A DNA stretch of 64,000 nucleotides from Janthinobacterium lividum (GCF_023509035.1 NZ_CP075583.1:1674001-1738000); one strand, 5' to 3'; counted from the first letter of the stretch, positions 8,033 through 18,855 are shown. Made by a program: numbers and translations. Notes: a model not told the origin generated them from the sequence alone.

Positions 8033-9244
8033 ATGTCAGCTGTTCTCAACTTCATCCGTCTGCAAGATTTGATCGCCCAAAATGCACTGCAAGGCAAGCG
8101 CGTGTTTATCCGCGCCGACCTGAACGTTCCGCAAGATGACAGTGGCAAGATCACCGAAGATACGCGCATCCGCGCCTCGGTGCCGGCCATCCGCGCCGCG
8201 CTCGACGCTGGCGCTGCCGTCATGGTGACGTCGCACCTGGGCCGTCCGACGGAAGGCGAGTTCAAGCCTGCCGACAGCCTGGCGCCCGTGGCCGCCCGCT
8301 TGTCCGAGTTGCTGGGCCAGGAAGTTGCACTGAAACAAAATTGGGTCGACGGCGCCGGTCTGGAAAACCTGGCCGCCGGCCAGGTCGTCCTGCTGGAAAA
8401 CGTACGCGTGAACAAGGGCGAAAAGAAAAACAGCGATGAGCTGGCGCAAAAAATGGCCAAGCTGTGCGATATCTACGTCAATGACGCGTTCGGCACGGCC
8501 CACCGCGCCGAGGCATCCACGCACGGCATCGCCAAGTTCGCTCCCGTCGCCTGCGCCGGCCCGCTGCTGGCCGCCGAACTCGATGCACTGGGGAAAGCTT
8601 TGCACGCCCCAGCCCGCCCGCTGCTGGCCATTGTTGCTGGTTCGAAAGTATCGAGCAAGCTGACCATCCTGAAAGCCCTGTCCGACAAGGTCGATAACCT
8701 GATCGTCGGTGGCGGCATCGCCAACACCTTCATGAAGGCCGTCGGCTTGAATGTCGGCAAGTCGCTGGTGGAAGCGGAACTCGTCGAAGAAGCCAAGGCC
8801 ATCATTGAGATCATGGCCAAGCGCGGCGCGCAAGTGCCGATTCCCGTCGATGTCGTGTGCGCCAAGGAGTTTTCGCCTACGGCCGCCGCCACTGTCAAGG
8901 ACGTGGCCGACGTGGCGGACGACGACATGATCCTCGATATCGGCCCGAAAACGGCGGCCCTGCTGGCGCAGCAGATCGCCGCTGCCGGCACCATCGTGTG
9001 GAACGGCCCCGTAGGCGTGTTCGAATTCGACCAGTTCGGCAACGGCACCAAGACCCTGGCCTTGGCCATTGCCGAGTCGAAAGCATTTTCCATCGCTGGT
9101 GGTGGCGACACCCTGGCGGCGATTGCAAAATACGACATTACCGATAAAATCAGCTATATCTCGACGGGCGGCGGCGCTTTCCTGGAGTTCCTGGAAGGCA
9201 AGACTTTGCCCGCAGTGGAAATTCTCATGCAACGTGCTGGCTGA
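8033..9244 (+). CDS. pgk: Phosphoglycerate kinase
   Basis: This 403-residue cytoplasmic enzyme transfers phosphate between 1,3-bisphosphoglycerate and ADP in glycolysis. The substrate-binding RADLNVPQD and [12 protein letters not shown] motifs are near the N-terminus, [14 protein letters not shown] and [15 protein letters not shown] follow, and the ATP-side motifs WNGPVGVFE and the terminal GGGDTLAAI and [14 protein letters not shown] are intact. The ATG at 8033 gives the usual length. It opens a pgk-pyk-fbaA run. Confidence 0.97.
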   Translation: MSAVLNFIRLQDLIAQNALQGKRVFIRADLNVPQDDSGKITEDTRIRASVPAIRAALDAGAAVMVTSHLGRPTEGEFKPADSLAPVAARLSELLGQEVALKQNWVDGAGLENLAAGQVVLLENVRVNKGEKKNSDELAQKMAKLCDIYVNDAFGTAHRAEASTHGIAKFAPVACAGPLLAAELDALGKALHAPARPLLAIVAGSKVSSKLTILKALSDKVDNLIVGGGIANTFMKAVGLNVGKSLVEAELVEEAKAIIEIMAKRGAQVPIPVDVVCAKEFSPTAAATVKDVADVADDDMILDIGPKTAALLAQQIAAAGTIVWNGPVGVFEFDQFGNGTKTLALAIAESKAFSIAGGGDTLAAIAKYDITDKISYISTGGGAFLEFLEGKTLPAVEILMQRAG

Positions 9245-9267
9245 TACAGCCTGACTGTAGTGCCACC

Positions 9268-9294
9268 AAGCGCAGCCTGACCGCTGCGCTTTTA
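9268..9294 (+). terminator. Intrinsic terminator after pgk
   Basis: AAGCGCAGC (9268-9276) pairs with GCTGCGCTT (9283-9291) around a six-base loop and runs into a short T-tract. It lies between pgk and pyk, so these two are probably not a simple single transcript. Confidence 0.6.
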
Positions 9295-9354
9295 CCTTGC
9301 CGGATGCAGCATCGAGCCGGCCTTGCTCACCTTCGCTCGCGCACAAGGACTCCT

Positions 9355-10803
9355 ATGCCACGCGGTACAAAAATCGTAGCAACAATCGGCCCCGCCTCCA
9401 CCGACTTCGATATCCTGGTGAAGATGATACGTGCGGGCGTCGATGTGGTGCGTTTGAATTTTTCCCACGGCAAGGCGCAAGACCATATCGACCGCGCGGC
9501 GCTGGTGCGCCTGGCGGCGGCCGAGTGCGGCCGCGAAGTGGCCATCATGGCCGACATGCAGGGCCCGAAGATTCGCGTCGGCAAGTTTGAAAACACGCGC
9601 ATCGAGCTCGAAGCGGGCGCGCGCTTCATCCTCGACGCCAAGTGGGGAGAAAACGGCGAACTGGGCAACCAGGAGCGTGTCGGCCTCGATTACAAGGCCC
9701 TGCCGCGCGACCTGCACAAGGGCGACGTGCTGTTGCTGAACGACGGCCTCATCGTGCTGATCGTCGAGCGCATCCACGGCAGCGAAATTCACACCACCGT
9801 CAAGATCGGTGGCGAGTTGTCGAACAACAAAGGCATCAACCGCCAGGGCGGCGGCCTGTCCGCGCCGGCGCTGACGGCCAAGGATATGGAAGATATCAAG
9901 ACGGCCATGAGTTTCCAGGCCGACTATCTGGCTATTTCCTTCCCGAAATGCGCGACCGACATGGAAATGGCGCGCCAGCTGGCCAATATCGCCGGCGAAC
10001 CGTACCACCACAAGCCGATGATGATCGCCAAGATCGAGCGCGCGGAAGCCATTCCTGCCCTGCAGGAAATCTTGGATGCTTCCGACGGCATCATGGTGGC
10101 CCGTGGCGACCTGGCGGTCGAAGTGGGCAATGCGGCTGTGCCGGCCTTGCAAAAGCGCATGATCAAGATGGCGCGCGCATCGAATAAACTGGCCATTACT
10201 GCCACGCAGATGATGGAATCGATGATCGTCAACGCCGTGCCGACCCGCGCCGAAGTATCCGACGTGGCCAATGCCGTGCTCGATGGCACGGATGCCGTCA
10301 TGACCTCGGCCGAGACGGCCTCGGGCAAGTACCCGATCGAGACGGTGGAAATGATGGCCGCCATTTGCGTCGAAGCGGAACTGTCCGAATACAACAAGCT
10401 CGATGCCGATTTCCTCAACGTCACCTTTACCCGCATCGACCAGTCGATCGCATATGGCGCGCTGTTTACGGCCCACCATTTGCGCGTGAAAGCCATTGTG
10501 GCGCTGACGGAATCCGGTTCCACCGCCTTGTGGATGAGCCGCCACAGTATCGACACGCCGATCTACGCGCTCACGCCCAGTGTGACCACTTTGCGCAAAG
10601 CCGCGCTGTACCGCAATGTTCGGGCGTATCATCTGATGCAGAACGCCCCCAGTGCGCAAGTGCTGAAGCAGGCAGAAGAGCTGCTGGTGGCGCAGGGCAT
10701 CGTCAGAAAGGGTGACATGATCGTCGTCACCTGGGGCGAGCCGATGGGCCAGGTGGGCGGCACGAATGCATTGAAAATTGTGACAGTCTGCGAGTTTGAA
10801 TAA
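9355..10803 (+). CDS. pyk: Pyruvate kinase
   Basis: The 482-residue enzyme makes pyruvate and ATP from phosphoenolpyruvate and ADP. Conserved parts are TKIVATIGPAS and RLNFSHG at the N-terminus, MADMQGPKIRVG, the signature IAKIERAEAIP around the catalytic lysine, GIMVARGDLAVE, and TATQMMESMI. The start at 9355 is supported by AAGGA at 9345-9349; an in-frame ATG at 9304 would add residues not seen in the family. Confidence 0.96.
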   Translation: MPRGTKIVATIGPASTDFDILVKMIRAGVDVVRLNFSHGKAQDHIDRAALVRLAAAECGREVAIMADMQGPKIRVGKFENTRIELEAGARFILDAKWGENGELGNQERVGLDYKALPRDLHKGDVLLLNDGLIVLIVERIHGSEIHTTVKIGGELSNNKGINRQGGGLSAPALTAKDMEDIKTAMSFQADYLAISFPKCATDMEMARQLANIAGEPYHHKPMMIAKIERAEAIPALQEILDASDGIMVARGDLAVEVGNAAVPALQKRMIKMARASNKLAITATQMMESMIVNAVPTRAEVSDVANAVLDGTDAVMTSAETASGKYPIETVEMMAAICVEAELSEYNKLDADFLNVTFTRIDQSIAYGALFTAHHLRVKAIVALTESGSTALWMSRHSIDTPIYALTPSVTTLRKAALYRNVRAYHLMQNAPSAQVLKQAEELLVAQGIVRKGDMIVVTWGEPMGQVGGTNALKIVTVCEFE

Positions 10804-10883
10804 AGGCCCAAGAATTCAGGCGCCGGCGCGGCAGTTAGCCGCGAAGCGCCGCAACAGTTTCTATTGTTCTCTGGAGTATTACC

Positions 10884-11948
10884 ATGTCTCTCGTATCCAT
10901 GCGTCAACTGCTGGACCATGCCGCCGAAAACGGTTATGGCATTCCTGCTTTCAACGTCAATAACCTGGAGCAAGTACAAGCCATCATGGCTGCCGCCGAT
11001 GCGCTCAACAGCCCGGTGATCATGCAAGCGTCCGCTGGCGCGCGCAAGTACGCCGGTGAAGCATTCCTGCGCCACCTGATCGACGCCGCCGTCGAAGCGT
11101 ATCCGCACATTCCCGTCGTCATGCACCAGGATCACGGCCAGTCGCCGGCCGTCTGCATGGCCGCCATCCGCTCGGGCTTCACGTCCGTGATGATGGACGG
11201 TTCGCTGGAAGCGGACGGCAAGTCGGTCGCTTCCTACGAGTACAACGTGGAAGTGTCGCGTGAAGTGGTGAAATTCTCGCACGCCATCGGTGTGACGGTG
11301 GAAGCGGAACTGGGCGTGCTCGGTTCGCTGGAAACCATGAAGGGCGACAAGGAAGATGGCCACGGCGCCGACGGCACCATGACCCGCGAGCAACTGCTGA
11401 CGGACGTGGCGCAAGCGGCCGACTTCGTGCAGCGCACCCAGTGCGACGCCCTGGCGATCGCCATCGGCACCTCGCACGGCGCGTATAAATTCACGCGCAA
11501 GCCTACGGGCGACATCCTGGCCATCGACCGCATCAAGGAAATCCACGCGCGCATCCCGAACACCCACCTGGTGATGCACGGTTCCTCGTCGGTGCCGCAG
11601 GAATTGCTGGCCATCATCCGCGAATTCGGCGGTGACATGAAGGAAACTTACGGCGTGCCAGTCGAGGAAATCCAGGAAGGCATCCGTCACGGCGTGCGCA
11701 AGATCAACATCGATACCGACATCCGCCTGGCGATGACGGCCGCGATCCGCAAGTACCTGTTTGAAAATCCATCGAAATTCGACCCGCGCGACTTCCTGAA
11801 GCCAGCCCGTACCGCCGCAGAGCAAATCGTGCGCGCGCGTATGCAGGCTTTCGGCTGCGAAGGCCAGGCGTCGAAGATTAAGGTCATCACGATGGAAAAA
11901 ATGGCCGAGCGCTACAAGGCCGGCGAGCTGTCGCAAATTGTGAAGTAA
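10884..11948 (+). CDS. fbaA: Class II fructose-bisphosphate aldolase
   Basis: This zinc-dependent 354-residue aldolase cleaves fructose 1,6-bisphosphate. VMHQDHG holds an active-site aspartate and a zinc-ligand histidine, SVMMDGS and EAELGVLG follow, and GTSHGAYKF and the HGSSSVP motif give further ligands and substrate contacts. The length and the [12 protein letters not shown] segment match the class IIB enzymes of beta- and gammaproteobacteria. The gene follows pyk by 80 bases and ends before a hairpin. Confidence 0.95.
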   Translation: MSLVSMRQLLDHAAENGYGIPAFNVNNLEQVQAIMAAADALNSPVIMQASAGARKYAGEAFLRHLIDAAVEAYPHIPVVMHQDHGQSPAVCMAAIRSGFTSVMMDGSLEADGKSVASYEYNVEVSREVVKFSHAIGVTVEAELGVLGSLETMKGDKEDGHGADGTMTREQLLTDVAQAADFVQRTQCDALAIAIGTSHGAYKFTRKPTGDILAIDRIKEIHARIPNTHLVMHGSSSVPQELLAIIREFGGDMKETYGVPVEEIQEGIRHGVRKINIDTDIRLAMTAAIRKYLFENPSKFDPRDFLKPARTAAEQIVRARMQAFGCEGQASKIKVITMEKMAERYKAGELSQIVK

Positions 11949-11998
11949 AATTCTGTCTGGAACGGGTCGGAAGCAATGCTCCGTGCCCGATTTTCTCG

Positions 11999-12030
11999 AC
12001 CGGCGGGCACCCCCTGCCTGCCGGTTTCGT
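11999..12030 (+). terminator. Probable intrinsic terminator after fbaA
   Basis: ACCGGCGGGCA (11999-12009) pairs with TGCCTGCCGGT (12015-12025) with one imperfect pair, followed by TTCGTTT. It separates fbaA from the pur genes. Confidence 0.6.
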
Positions 12031-12052
12031 TTCATCCAACTATTCCCCCGCT

Positions 12053-12946
12053 ATGAACAGCCTCTATCAGACTTCCATCCACTCCCTGCCATTGCTGGGC
12101 CACGGCAAGGTCCGCGATAACTACGCCGTTGGCGACGACAAGATACTGATCGTCACCACGGACCGCCTGTCGGCCTTCGATGTCGTCATGAACGAGCCTA
12201 TCCCCGGCAAGGGCAAGGTCCTCAACCAGATGAGCGACTTCTGGTTCGAGAAACTGGGCCATATCGTGCCGAACCACCTGACCGGCGTGGCGCCGGAATC
12301 CGTGGTGGCGCCCGAGGAAGTGGAACAAGTGCAAGGCCGCGCCGTCGTGGCCAAGCGCTTGAAACCCATCATGGTCGAGGCAGTCGTGCGCGGCTACATC
12401 ATCGGTTCGGGCTGGAAAGATTATCAGGAGACGGGCAGCATCTGCGGCATCGCGCTGCCAGCCGGCCTGCAACAGGCGGAAAAACTGCCGGAACCGATCT
12501 TCACGCCGGCAGCCAAGGCCGAGCTGGGCGAGCATGATGAAAACATCAGCTTTGCTGAAATGGAAGAGCGCATCGGTGCCGAACTGGCCGCCAAGATGCG
12601 TGACGTCGCCATCGCGCTGTACAAAGCTGCCGCCGAGTACGCTGCCACGCGCGGCATCATCATCGCCGACACCAAGTTTGAATTTGGCCTGGATGACAAC
12701 GGCGTCATGCATCTGATGGATGAAGTACTGACGGCCGACTCGTCGCGCTTCTGGCCCGCCGATTCGTATCAGCCGGGCATCTCGCCGCCTTCGTTCGACA
12801 AGCAATTCGTGCGCGACTACCTGGAAACGCTGACCTGGGGCAAGACCGCACCAGCGCCCGCGCTGCCGGCCGACGTCATCGAAAAAACCCAGGCCAAGTA
12901 CTTCGAAGCCATCGAACGCCTGACGGGCGAGAAGCTGAAGGCCTGA
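12053..12946 (+). CDS. purC: Phosphoribosylaminoimidazole-succinocarboxamide synthase
   Basis: PurC joins aspartate to CAIR in purine synthesis. The 297-residue protein has [26 protein letters not shown] in overlapping pieces at the N-terminus, [14 protein letters not shown] in the middle, and [12 protein letters not shown] and [13 protein letters not shown] toward the end, the usual ATP and substrate contacts. One base separates it from purE, and purK and sua5 follow closely, so 12053-15682 is very likely one operon. Confidence 0.96.
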   Translation: MNSLYQTSIHSLPLLGHGKVRDNYAVGDDKILIVTTDRLSAFDVVMNEPIPGKGKVLNQMSDFWFEKLGHIVPNHLTGVAPESVVAPEEVEQVQGRAVVAKRLKPIMVEAVVRGYIIGSGWKDYQETGSICGIALPAGLQQAEKLPEPIFTPAAKAELGEHDENISFAEMEERIGAELAAKMRDVAIALYKAAAEYAATRGIIIADTKFEFGLDDNGVMHLMDEVLTADSSRFWPADSYQPGISPPSFDKQFVRDYLETLTWGKTAPAPALPADVIEKTQAKYFEAIERLTGEKLKA

Positions 12947-12947
12947 G

Positions 12948-13454
12948 ATGACTGAGCAAAAATTGAACCCCAAGCCGCTGGTCGGCGTCATCATGGGTTC
13001 GTCCTCGGACTGGGACGTGATGCAGAATGCGGTTGCCATGCTGAAACAGTTTGGCGTGCCGTACGAAGCGCAAGTCATTTCCGCGCACCGCATGCCCGAC
13101 GAGATGTATGCGTACGCGAAAAGTGCGCGCGCGCGCGGCTTGCGCGCCATCATCGCCGGCGCCGGCGGCGCCGCCCACCTGCCTGGTATGGTGGCGGCGA
13201 TGACCATCGTGCCCGTGCTGGGCGTGCCCGTGCCGTCGAAATACTTGCGCGGCGAAGATTCCATGCTGTCCATCCTGCAAATGCCCAAGGGCGTGCCAGT
13301 AGCCACCTTCGCCATCGGCGAAGCGGGCGCGGCGAATGCGGCGCTGACGGCGGTGGCGATGCTTGCCGCTAACGACGACGCCCTGGCCGAGCGCTTGGAA
13401 GCCTTCCGCGCCACGCAAACGGCCGCCGCCAAGGCCATGGTCTTGCCTGAATAA
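12948..13454 (+). CDS. purE: N5-carboxyaminoimidazole ribonucleotide mutase
   Basis: The 168-residue class I PurE moves the carboxyl group of N5-CAIR to form [17 protein letters not shown] near the N-terminus, SAHRMPDEM, and [14 protein letters not shown] with its catalytic histidine region are intact, as is [22 protein letters not shown] in pieces. It sits between purC and purK, the enzymes before and after it in use. Confidence 0.96.
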   Translation: MTEQKLNPKPLVGVIMGSSSDWDVMQNAVAMLKQFGVPYEAQVISAHRMPDEMYAYAKSARARGLRAIIAGAGGAAHLPGMVAAMTIVPVLGVPVPSKYLRGEDSMLSILQMPKGVPVATFAIGEAGAANAALTAVAMLAANDDALAERLEAFRATQTAAAKAMVLPE

Positions 13455-13469
13455 TGTGCTTGAAAAATA

Positions 13470-14666
13470 ATGAATAGTAAATCGACTTCCCCATTGCTGC
13501 CCGCCGCCAACCCACCGGCGTGGCTGGGCGTGATGGGCGGCGGCCAGCTCGGCCGCATGTTTGCCCAGGCCGCTCAGAGCATGGGCTATCAAGTGGCTGT
13601 ACTGGAACCGTCCGACGCCTGCCCTGCGGGGCAGGTGGCGCAGCGCCTGGTCAATGCCGGCTACAGCGATGCTGCTGGCCTCGACGCCCTGGCCGCGCAA
13701 TGCCTAGCCGTCACCACGGAATTCGAGAACGTGCCGGCCGACAGCCTGTCGCGCCTGGCCGAACGCGTGTTCGTGGCGCCGGATGCGCACGGCGTGTCGG
13801 TGGCGCAAGACCGCATCGCGGAAAAGCGTTTCTTTGTCGACTGCGCGGCCAAGTCGGGCGTGCTGCCGGCGCCGCACATGGTCATCGCCACGCAGGCAGA
13901 TATCGACAGCATAGTCGACGATTTGCTGCCGGGCATCCTGAAAACCGTGCGCATGGGCTATGACGGCAAGGGCCAGTTCCGCGTGCGCACGCGCGACGAG
14001 GTGCGCGCCGCGTTCGCGGAAATGGGCGAGGTCACTTGCCTGTTGGAAAAAATGCTGCCGCTGGCGTATGAAGTGTCGGTGCTGACGGCGCGCGGCGTGG
14101 ATGGCCAGTCGGTCGTGTATCCGATCGCCGAAAACGTGCACCGCGACGGCGTGCTGTTTACCACCACCGTGCCGGGCCCGAATGTGTCGGACGACTGCGC
14201 CGCCAAGGCGCAGCGGGCGGCGCAAGCCATGGTCGCCGAACTCGGCTATGTCGGCGTGCTGTGCATCGAATTTTTCGTGCTGACCGACGGTAGCCTGGTG
14301 GTCAACGAAATGGCGCCACGTCCGCACAACAGCGGCCATTACACGATGGATGCCTGCGTCACGAGCCAGTTCGCGCAGCAGGTGCGGGCCATGGCGCGCT
14401 TGCCGCTGGGCGACGTGCGCCAGCATTCGCCGGCCGTGATGCTCAACATCCTGGGCGACGCCTGGTTTGCCGACGGCAGCGATGCCGCCTGCGAACCGGC
14501 GTGGGACCAGGTGCTGGCGCTGCCGGGCGCCTGTTTGCATCTGTATGGCAAGGACGATCCGCGCCGTGGCCGCAAGATGGGCCACCTGACCCTGATTGCC
14601 GCCACCTTGCAAGAGGCACAGCAGCGCCTGCGCGACGCCTGCCTGATCCTGGGAATCACGCCGTGA
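13470..14666 (+). CDS. purK: 5-(carboxyamino)imidazole ribonucleotide synthase
   Basis: PurK is an ATP-grasp enzyme that carboxylates AIR to N5-CAIR, the substrate of the PurE encoded just upstream. The 398-residue protein starts with [17 protein letters not shown], has the ATP-grasp [12 protein letters not shown] segment, EVSVLTARG, and the metal-binding [14 protein letters not shown] motif. Its length is normal. The stop codon overlaps the GTG start of sua5 by four bases. Confidence 0.95.
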   Translation: MNSKSTSPLLPAANPPAWLGVMGGGQLGRMFAQAAQSMGYQVAVLEPSDACPAGQVAQRLVNAGYSDAAGLDALAAQCLAVTTEFENVPADSLSRLAERVFVAPDAHGVSVAQDRIAEKRFFVDCAAKSGVLPAPHMVIATQADIDSIVDDLLPGILKTVRMGYDGKGQFRVRTRDEVRAAFAEMGEVTCLLEKMLPLAYEVSVLTARGVDGQSVVYPIAENVHRDGVLFTTTVPGPNVSDDCAAKAQRAAQAMVAELGYVGVLCIEFFVLTDGSLVVNEMAPRPHNSGHYTMDACVTSQFAQQVRAMARLPLGDVRQHSPAVMLNILGDAWFADGSDAACEPAWDQVLALPGACLHLYGKDDPRRGRKMGHLTLIAATLQEAQQRLRDACLILGITP

Positions 14667-15682
14667 GCGTGCCCGCACAAGATCTGGAAGCCGCCGCTGC
14701 CGTGCTGGAAGCGGGCGGCCTCGTCGCCTTCCCGACGGAAACGGTGTACGGCCTGGGCGCCGATGCGGAAAACCCGGCTGCCGTGGCGCGCATCTACGAA
14801 GCCAAGGGCCGTCCCTCGGATCACCCTGTGATCGTGCACGTGGCGCCCGGCGCCGACCTGGCGCACTGGTCCGACGATATCCCGCAGGAAGCGGAGCAAC
14901 TGGTGGCTGCCTTCTGGCCCGGTCCGCTGACCCTGATCGTCAGGCGCGCCGCGCATATCCCCGATGCCGTCTCCGGCGGCCAGGACACGGTGGGCTTGCG
15001 CTGCCCATCGCATCCGGTGGCTATCGCCTTGCTACGCACCTTCAAGGGCGGCAAAGGCGGCCTGGCGGCGCCGTCGGCAAACAAATTCGGCAATGTCAGC
15101 CCCACCACGGCGCAGCATGTGCGCGATGAATTCGCGGCGGAACTCGCTAGCGGCTTGTTGGGCCTGGTCCTCGATGGCGGACAGAGCGACGTGGGCATCG
15201 AATCGACCATCGTCGACCTGTCGCGCCTGGCCACGCACGGTCCCGTGCTGTTGCGTCCCGGTCATATCAGCAGCGAGCAGATCGCCGCCGTCATTGGCCG
15301 CGCACCGGCCGTGGCGGATGCGGCCGCGCCGCGCGCCTCGGGCACGCTGGAATCGCATTACGCACCACATACGCCTGTTGCGATGCAGCACAGCGACGAC
15401 GTGTGCGCCACCTTGAACCGCCTGCTCAACGACGGGCGCCGCGTGGCCCTGATCCACTACTCGGATCTGCCGCCGGCCAGCGCCAGCGTGCGCCTGGCGG
15501 CCAGCCCGGAAAATTACGCGCATGCACTGTATGCCTCGCTGCGCACGATGGACCAGGTCGGCGCCGAGCTGATACTCGTCGAAGCACCGCCGACCGGCCC
15601 CGCGTGGCTGGGCGTCAACGACCGTTTGCGGCGTGCCGCGTTCGGCTCAAGTGGTATCTTGCAGCAATTCCTGTCCGCCTAA
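14663..15682 (+). CDS. Sua5-type L-threonylcarbamoyladenylate synthase
   Basis: This enzyme makes threonylcarbamoyl-AMP for the t6A37 modification of tRNAs. The 339-residue protein has the YrdC-like domain ([45 protein letters not shown]) followed by a linker and a C-terminal Sua5 domain, as in the longer Sua5 form. The GTG at 14663 overlaps the purK stop as GTGA, which sets the start. Co-transcription with purCEK is likely; a terminator follows at once. Confidence 0.92.
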   Translation: MSVPAQDLEAAAAVLEAGGLVAFPTETVYGLGADAENPAAVARIYEAKGRPSDHPVIVHVAPGADLAHWSDDIPQEAEQLVAAFWPGPLTLIVRRAAHIPDAVSGGQDTVGLRCPSHPVAIALLRTFKGGKGGLAAPSANKFGNVSPTTAQHVRDEFAAELASGLLGLVLDGGQSDVGIESTIVDLSRLATHGPVLLRPGHISSEQIAAVIGRAPAVADAAAPRASGTLESHYAPHTPVAMQHSDDVCATLNRLLNDGRRVALIHYSDLPPASASVRLAASPENYAHALYASLRTMDQVGAELILVEAPPTGPAWLGVNDRLRRAAFGSSGILQQFLSA

Positions 15683-15683
15683 T

Positions 15684-15707
15684 AAAAAGCCCCGAAAGGG
15701 GCTTTTT
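15684..15707 (+). terminator. Strong intrinsic terminator of the pur-sua5 operon
   Basis: AAAAAGCCCC, GAAA, GGGGCTTTTT forms a perfect ten-base-pair stem with a GAAA tetraloop and a T-run directly after the sua5 stop codon. The following stretch to 15924 holds no gene I can support. Confidence 0.92.
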
Positions 15708-15924
15708 ATTGATGCAGCGCAATAGAGATGCTTGCCACGAAACATACTAATTCCTCCATAATTCAGCGGATCGCCCGGTCATGACAGGGCACCGGCGGTG
15801 TTGTTATTTCGTTGATTTTTAAAACATATTTTCTATACAAGCCTGAGGAACGATGGCATATTAGTTGGGTAGCGAATAGCACGCCCGTTCGTTTAGAAAC
15901 CAGAAAAAAGACCGAGGAGACAAA

Positions 15925-17340
15925 ATGCATCAAACAAAATTCGCGCTGGCCGTGCTGGCTGCGGCTGTCCTGGCAGGTTGCGGCGGCGCCAGTGGCGGTG
16001 ATCAAACCTTGAAAGTCAAATACACGGCGCAGGTGTCGTTCGGCGACAGCCTGTCCGATGTTGGTTCGTATGCTGTGGGCACGGTGCTGGCGAAAGGTGG
16101 CGGCAAGTTCACCATCAATGGCGACAATACCAAGATCAATCCTGAATTGACGGGCAAGAACTGGACCGAGCACCTGGCCGCGCAATTCGGCCTGGCCGCG
16201 CCATGCGCCGCCGAGACTGGCCTGGAAGGCAATGCGGCGCAAGGCCTGTCCGTGCCACGCGTCAAGCATGCCGGCTGCTTCGGCTACGCCATGGGCGGCT
16301 CGCGCGTGACCAATCCGGTTGGCCCGAACAACAAGGCGACGGGCAGCGCGCTGGGCGCCCTGACCGTTCCCGTGGTGACGCAGATCGCGAACCACCTGGC
16401 TGTTTCCGGCGGCAAGTTCAGCGGCACGGAAGCCGTTTTCGTGATGGCGGGCGGTAATGACGTGCTGTACCAACTGGGCGCATTGCAGGCGGGGGCGACT
16501 GCCGCAGGCCAAGCTGCCGGCGCGAAAGCGGGCGCCGATGCCGGTGCCAAAGCCTTTGCCTCCAACTTGGTCGCTGCCTTGGCAGCGCGCGCCACTAACC
16601 AAGCCACGGCGGCGCAATCCATCGGCGCGGCTGTGGCGGCAGCCGCTGCGGCGCCGGGCGCCACCTCGGCCTCGATCGTGACCGCTGCTGTGCAAGCGGC
16701 GGCCGCCGGCGGCGATACGGCGGTGGCTGCGCCAGCCGTGTATGGCCCGCTGGTCACCAAGGCGCAAGCCGATGCGACGGTCACCGGTAACGCGGCTGGG
16801 GCCGCTGCCGGCGCCAAGGCCGGTGCCGACTTTGCCGCGGCCCAGGGACCATTGCTGGTTGCCGCCATGAAACAAGCGGGCACCGAACTGGTGGCGCTGG
16901 TCAAGGACCAGATCATCGCCAAGGGCGCCAACTATGTGGTGGTCAACAACCTGCCGGACGTGGCCGGTACGCCATCGGGCTTGAGCAAGGATGCCAACAC
17001 CAAGGCGCTCATCAATGCCATGGTCAGCGCCTTCAATGGCGAACTGAGCGGCGGCCTGAACGGCAATGCGAAAGTCTTGCTGGTCGACGTGTTTGCCGTC
17101 AGCCATGACCAGGGCGTCAATCCTGGCCCGTATGGCTTGACCAACGTCAGCGAGACGGCGTGCGACTTGAGTGCGCCAGGCAATATTCTGGGCAGCTCGC
17201 TGGTCTGCAATGGCACGAACCTGAAAGCGGGCGACGTCAGCCACTACTCGTATGCCGACGATGTGCACCCTACGCCGTTCAATAACCTGTTGCTGGCCCG
17301 CTACGTGGCCAAGGACATGGTCGTGCGGGGCTGGCTGTAA
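15925..17340 (+). CDS. GDSL-type secreted esterase/lipase lipoprotein with an alanine-rich insert
   Basis: The 471-residue protein has a lipoprotein signal ending LAGC (Cys19), so it is probably lipid-anchored in the envelope. GDSL/SGNH blocks are FGDSLSDVGS (nucleophile near Ser42), a GxND block in VMAGGNDVLYQ, and the terminal catalytic pair in DDVHPTPFN (Asp445, His448). Between block III and the VVNNLPDV segment lies about 125 residues of mostly alanine and glycine, unusual for the family. It begins and ends with the similar strings AAGAKAGAD, suggesting internal duplication. An OmpW-type protein gene follows 99 bases later. Confidence 0.85.
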   Translation: MHQTKFALAVLAAAVLAGCGGASGGDQTLKVKYTAQVSFGDSLSDVGSYAVGTVLAKGGGKFTINGDNTKINPELTGKNWTEHLAAQFGLAAPCAAETGLEGNAAQGLSVPRVKHAGCFGYAMGGSRVTNPVGPNNKATGSALGALTVPVVTQIANHLAVSGGKFSGTEAVFVMAGGNDVLYQLGALQAGATAAGQAAGAKAGADAGAKAFASNLVAALAARATNQATAAQSIGAAVAAAAAAPGATSASIVTAAVQAAAAGGDTAVAAPAVYGPLVTKAQADATVTGNAAGAAAGAKAGADFAAAQGPLLVAAMKQAGTELVALVKDQIIAKGANYVVVNNLPDVAGTPSGLSKDANTKALINAMVSAFNGELSGGLNGNAKVLLVDVFAVSHDQGVNPGPYGLTNVSETACDLSAPGNILGSSLVCNGTNLKAGDVSHYSYADDVHPTPFNNLLLARYVAKDMVVRGWL

Positions 17341-17439
17341 GGGATGGCCGCACCGGTTGTGCCTGGTAGGCGCGGCCGGTGCCGGCAGCGACAAGACTCG
17401 AAAGCGGAACACTCCGTACATACTGAATCAGGAGACAAG

Positions 17440-18120
17440 ATGAAGAATCGTTTGAATACCGCTGTACGCGTGCTGGCCGCAGCCGCCGCGATGGCCATGG
17501 CGACGGGCGCTTCGGCGCAAAGCGCAGGCACCTGGACGGCCAAGGTCGGCATCAACAAGATCACGCCGCATGTCGATAGTGGCGATATTTCCGCGCCAGC
17601 CTTGCCGGGCACGAAAGCCGACGTCAAGTCGGATACCAAGCCCATCCTGACCTTTGCCTACATGGTCACGGACAATATTTCCGCCGAACTCGATCTGGGT
17701 GTGCCGTACAAGCATGATCTGGTGGGTGATGGCGCTATCAAGGGCACAGGCAAGCTGGGGACGGCAGAAGTGCTGCCACCGACGGCCTTCATCCAGTACC
17801 GTTTCTTCCAGCCCAATGCGATGATCCGTCCTTACGTGGGCGCGGGCATCACGTATGCCTATTTCCAGAAGGAAACGGGTTCGGGCCAGATGACGGCCTT
17901 GCTGGATCCGGGCGGATCGCCGGTCACCTACCGCATGAAGAACAAGATCGCCGCCAGCTTGCAGATCGGTAGCACGCTAGCCTTCAACGAGCGCTGGTTT
18001 GCCGACGTGGCCGTGGTCAAAACTTTTCTGAAGACCAAGGCGACTTTCTCGACGGGCCAGACGCAGGATATCAAGCTCGACCCGATTGCCTTGAGCGTGG
18101 GCATCGGCTACAAGTTCTGA
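17440..18120 (+). CDS. OmpW-family outer membrane protein
   Basis: The 226-residue protein has a cleavable signal (MKNRLNTAVRVLAAAAAM...ASAQ) and alternating beta-strand sequence ending in GIGYKF, with the C-terminal aromatic residue needed for outer-membrane insertion. TWTAKVGINKITP, ISAELDLGVPYKH, LPPTAFIQYRF and IRPYVGAGITYAYF are OmpW-like strands. OmpW proteins are eight-stranded barrels that pass small hydrophobic molecules. The ATG at 17440 follows AGGAGA. Confidence 0.9.
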   Translation: MKNRLNTAVRVLAAAAAMAMATGASAQSAGTWTAKVGINKITPHVDSGDISAPALPGTKADVKSDTKPILTFAYMVTDNISAELDLGVPYKHDLVGDGAIKGTGKLGTAEVLPPTAFIQYRFFQPNAMIRPYVGAGITYAYFQKETGSGQMTALLDPGGSPVTYRMKNKIAASLQIGSTLAFNERWFADVAVVKTFLKTKATFSTGQTQDIKLDPIALSVGIGYKF

Positions 18121-18134
18121 GTTTGCCCAGTGAC

Positions 18135-18164
18135 AAAAAAATCCGCCTCGGCGGATTTTTTTTT
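18135..18164 (+). terminator. Intrinsic terminator between ompW and the flavin reductase gene
   Basis: ATCCGCC and GGCGGAT form a stem with a two-base loop and are flanked by an A-run and a T-run, so it can act in both directions for the convergent genes on each side. Confidence 0.9.
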
Positions 18165-18171
18165 GTCCCGC

Positions 18172-18678
18172 TCAGGCTGGCGGTGTATTGAATTTTCCAT
18201 TGTGGAAGATCAAGGGCGGCTGCGCGGCAAACGCGCATTGTTCCACCTCGCCCACGAAAATGACGTGGTCGCCTTCCGGATAGCGGCTGCGGTTGTGGCA
18301 TTCGAACCAGGCCGACGCGCCTTTCAGGATGGGCTGGCCCGTGCGTGACAGTTCGTATTCGACGTCGTCGAAGGGATTCGGCGTGCGGCGCGCAAAGCGC
18401 TGCGCCAGTTCCGCCTGGTCGGCGCCCAGCACATTGATGACGTAATGCGAGTTGCCGCTGAAGATGGGCATGCTGTTCGCCACGGAACCGAGACTCCACA
18501 GCACCAGGGGCGGTGACAGCGAGACGGAATTGAAGGAGCTGGCCGTCAAGCCGCGGAAACTGCCGTCGGCCAGGCGCGTCGTAATGACCGTCACGCCGGT
18601 GGCAAACTGCGACAGCGCCTGGCGGAAATGTGTCGTATCGAATTCTTGCGCTGGCGCGCGGGGAGAGCGTGTGTTCAT
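18172..18678 (-). CDS. Flavin reductase-like FMN-binding protein
   Basis: The 168-residue protein belongs to the flavin reductase-like (DIM6/NTAB) family, which supplies reduced flavin to monooxygenases or binds FMN. FATGVTVITTR, GLTASSFNSVSLSPPLVLWSL in pieces, and YVINVLGADQAELAQRFA are the characteristic segments, and GDHVIFVGEVE lies toward the end. No partner monooxygenase is next to it. It is convergent with ompW. Confidence 0.85.
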   Translation of the reverse strand: MNTRSPRAPAQEFDTTHFRQALSQFATGVTVITTRLADGSFRGLTASSFNSVSLSPPLVLWSLGSVANSMPIFSGNSHYVINVLGADQAELAQRFARRTPNPFDDVEYELSRTGQPILKGASAWFECHNRSRYPEGDHVIFVGEVEQCAFAAQPPLIFHNGKFNTPPA

Positions 18679-18855
18679 GGGTGACCTGTCTATTTGCTGA
18701 CATTATGCCAAAAATCGGCCGAGCCAGCGCAATCGTGGCCGGCACGCCCCCAATGTGCGATGCACCACGCGCCGTTTCAAGCGGCTCTGCAGACCCTGGC
18801 GCTTTGCGTTACAGTAGTGAAATGATACGTCGCAGTGGCGTTGCGGGAGGGCATC

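Noticed and set aside
9292..10659. A 455-codon open frame on the minus strand
   Set aside because: It lies wholly antisense to pyk, whose protein is unmistakable. Such long antisense frames are expected from the high third-position GC and recur opposite most genes here.
10629..12035. A 468-codon minus-strand frame
   Set aside because: It is antisense to fbaA and has histidine/arginine/glutamine-rich composition typical of a shadow frame, with no recognisable motif.
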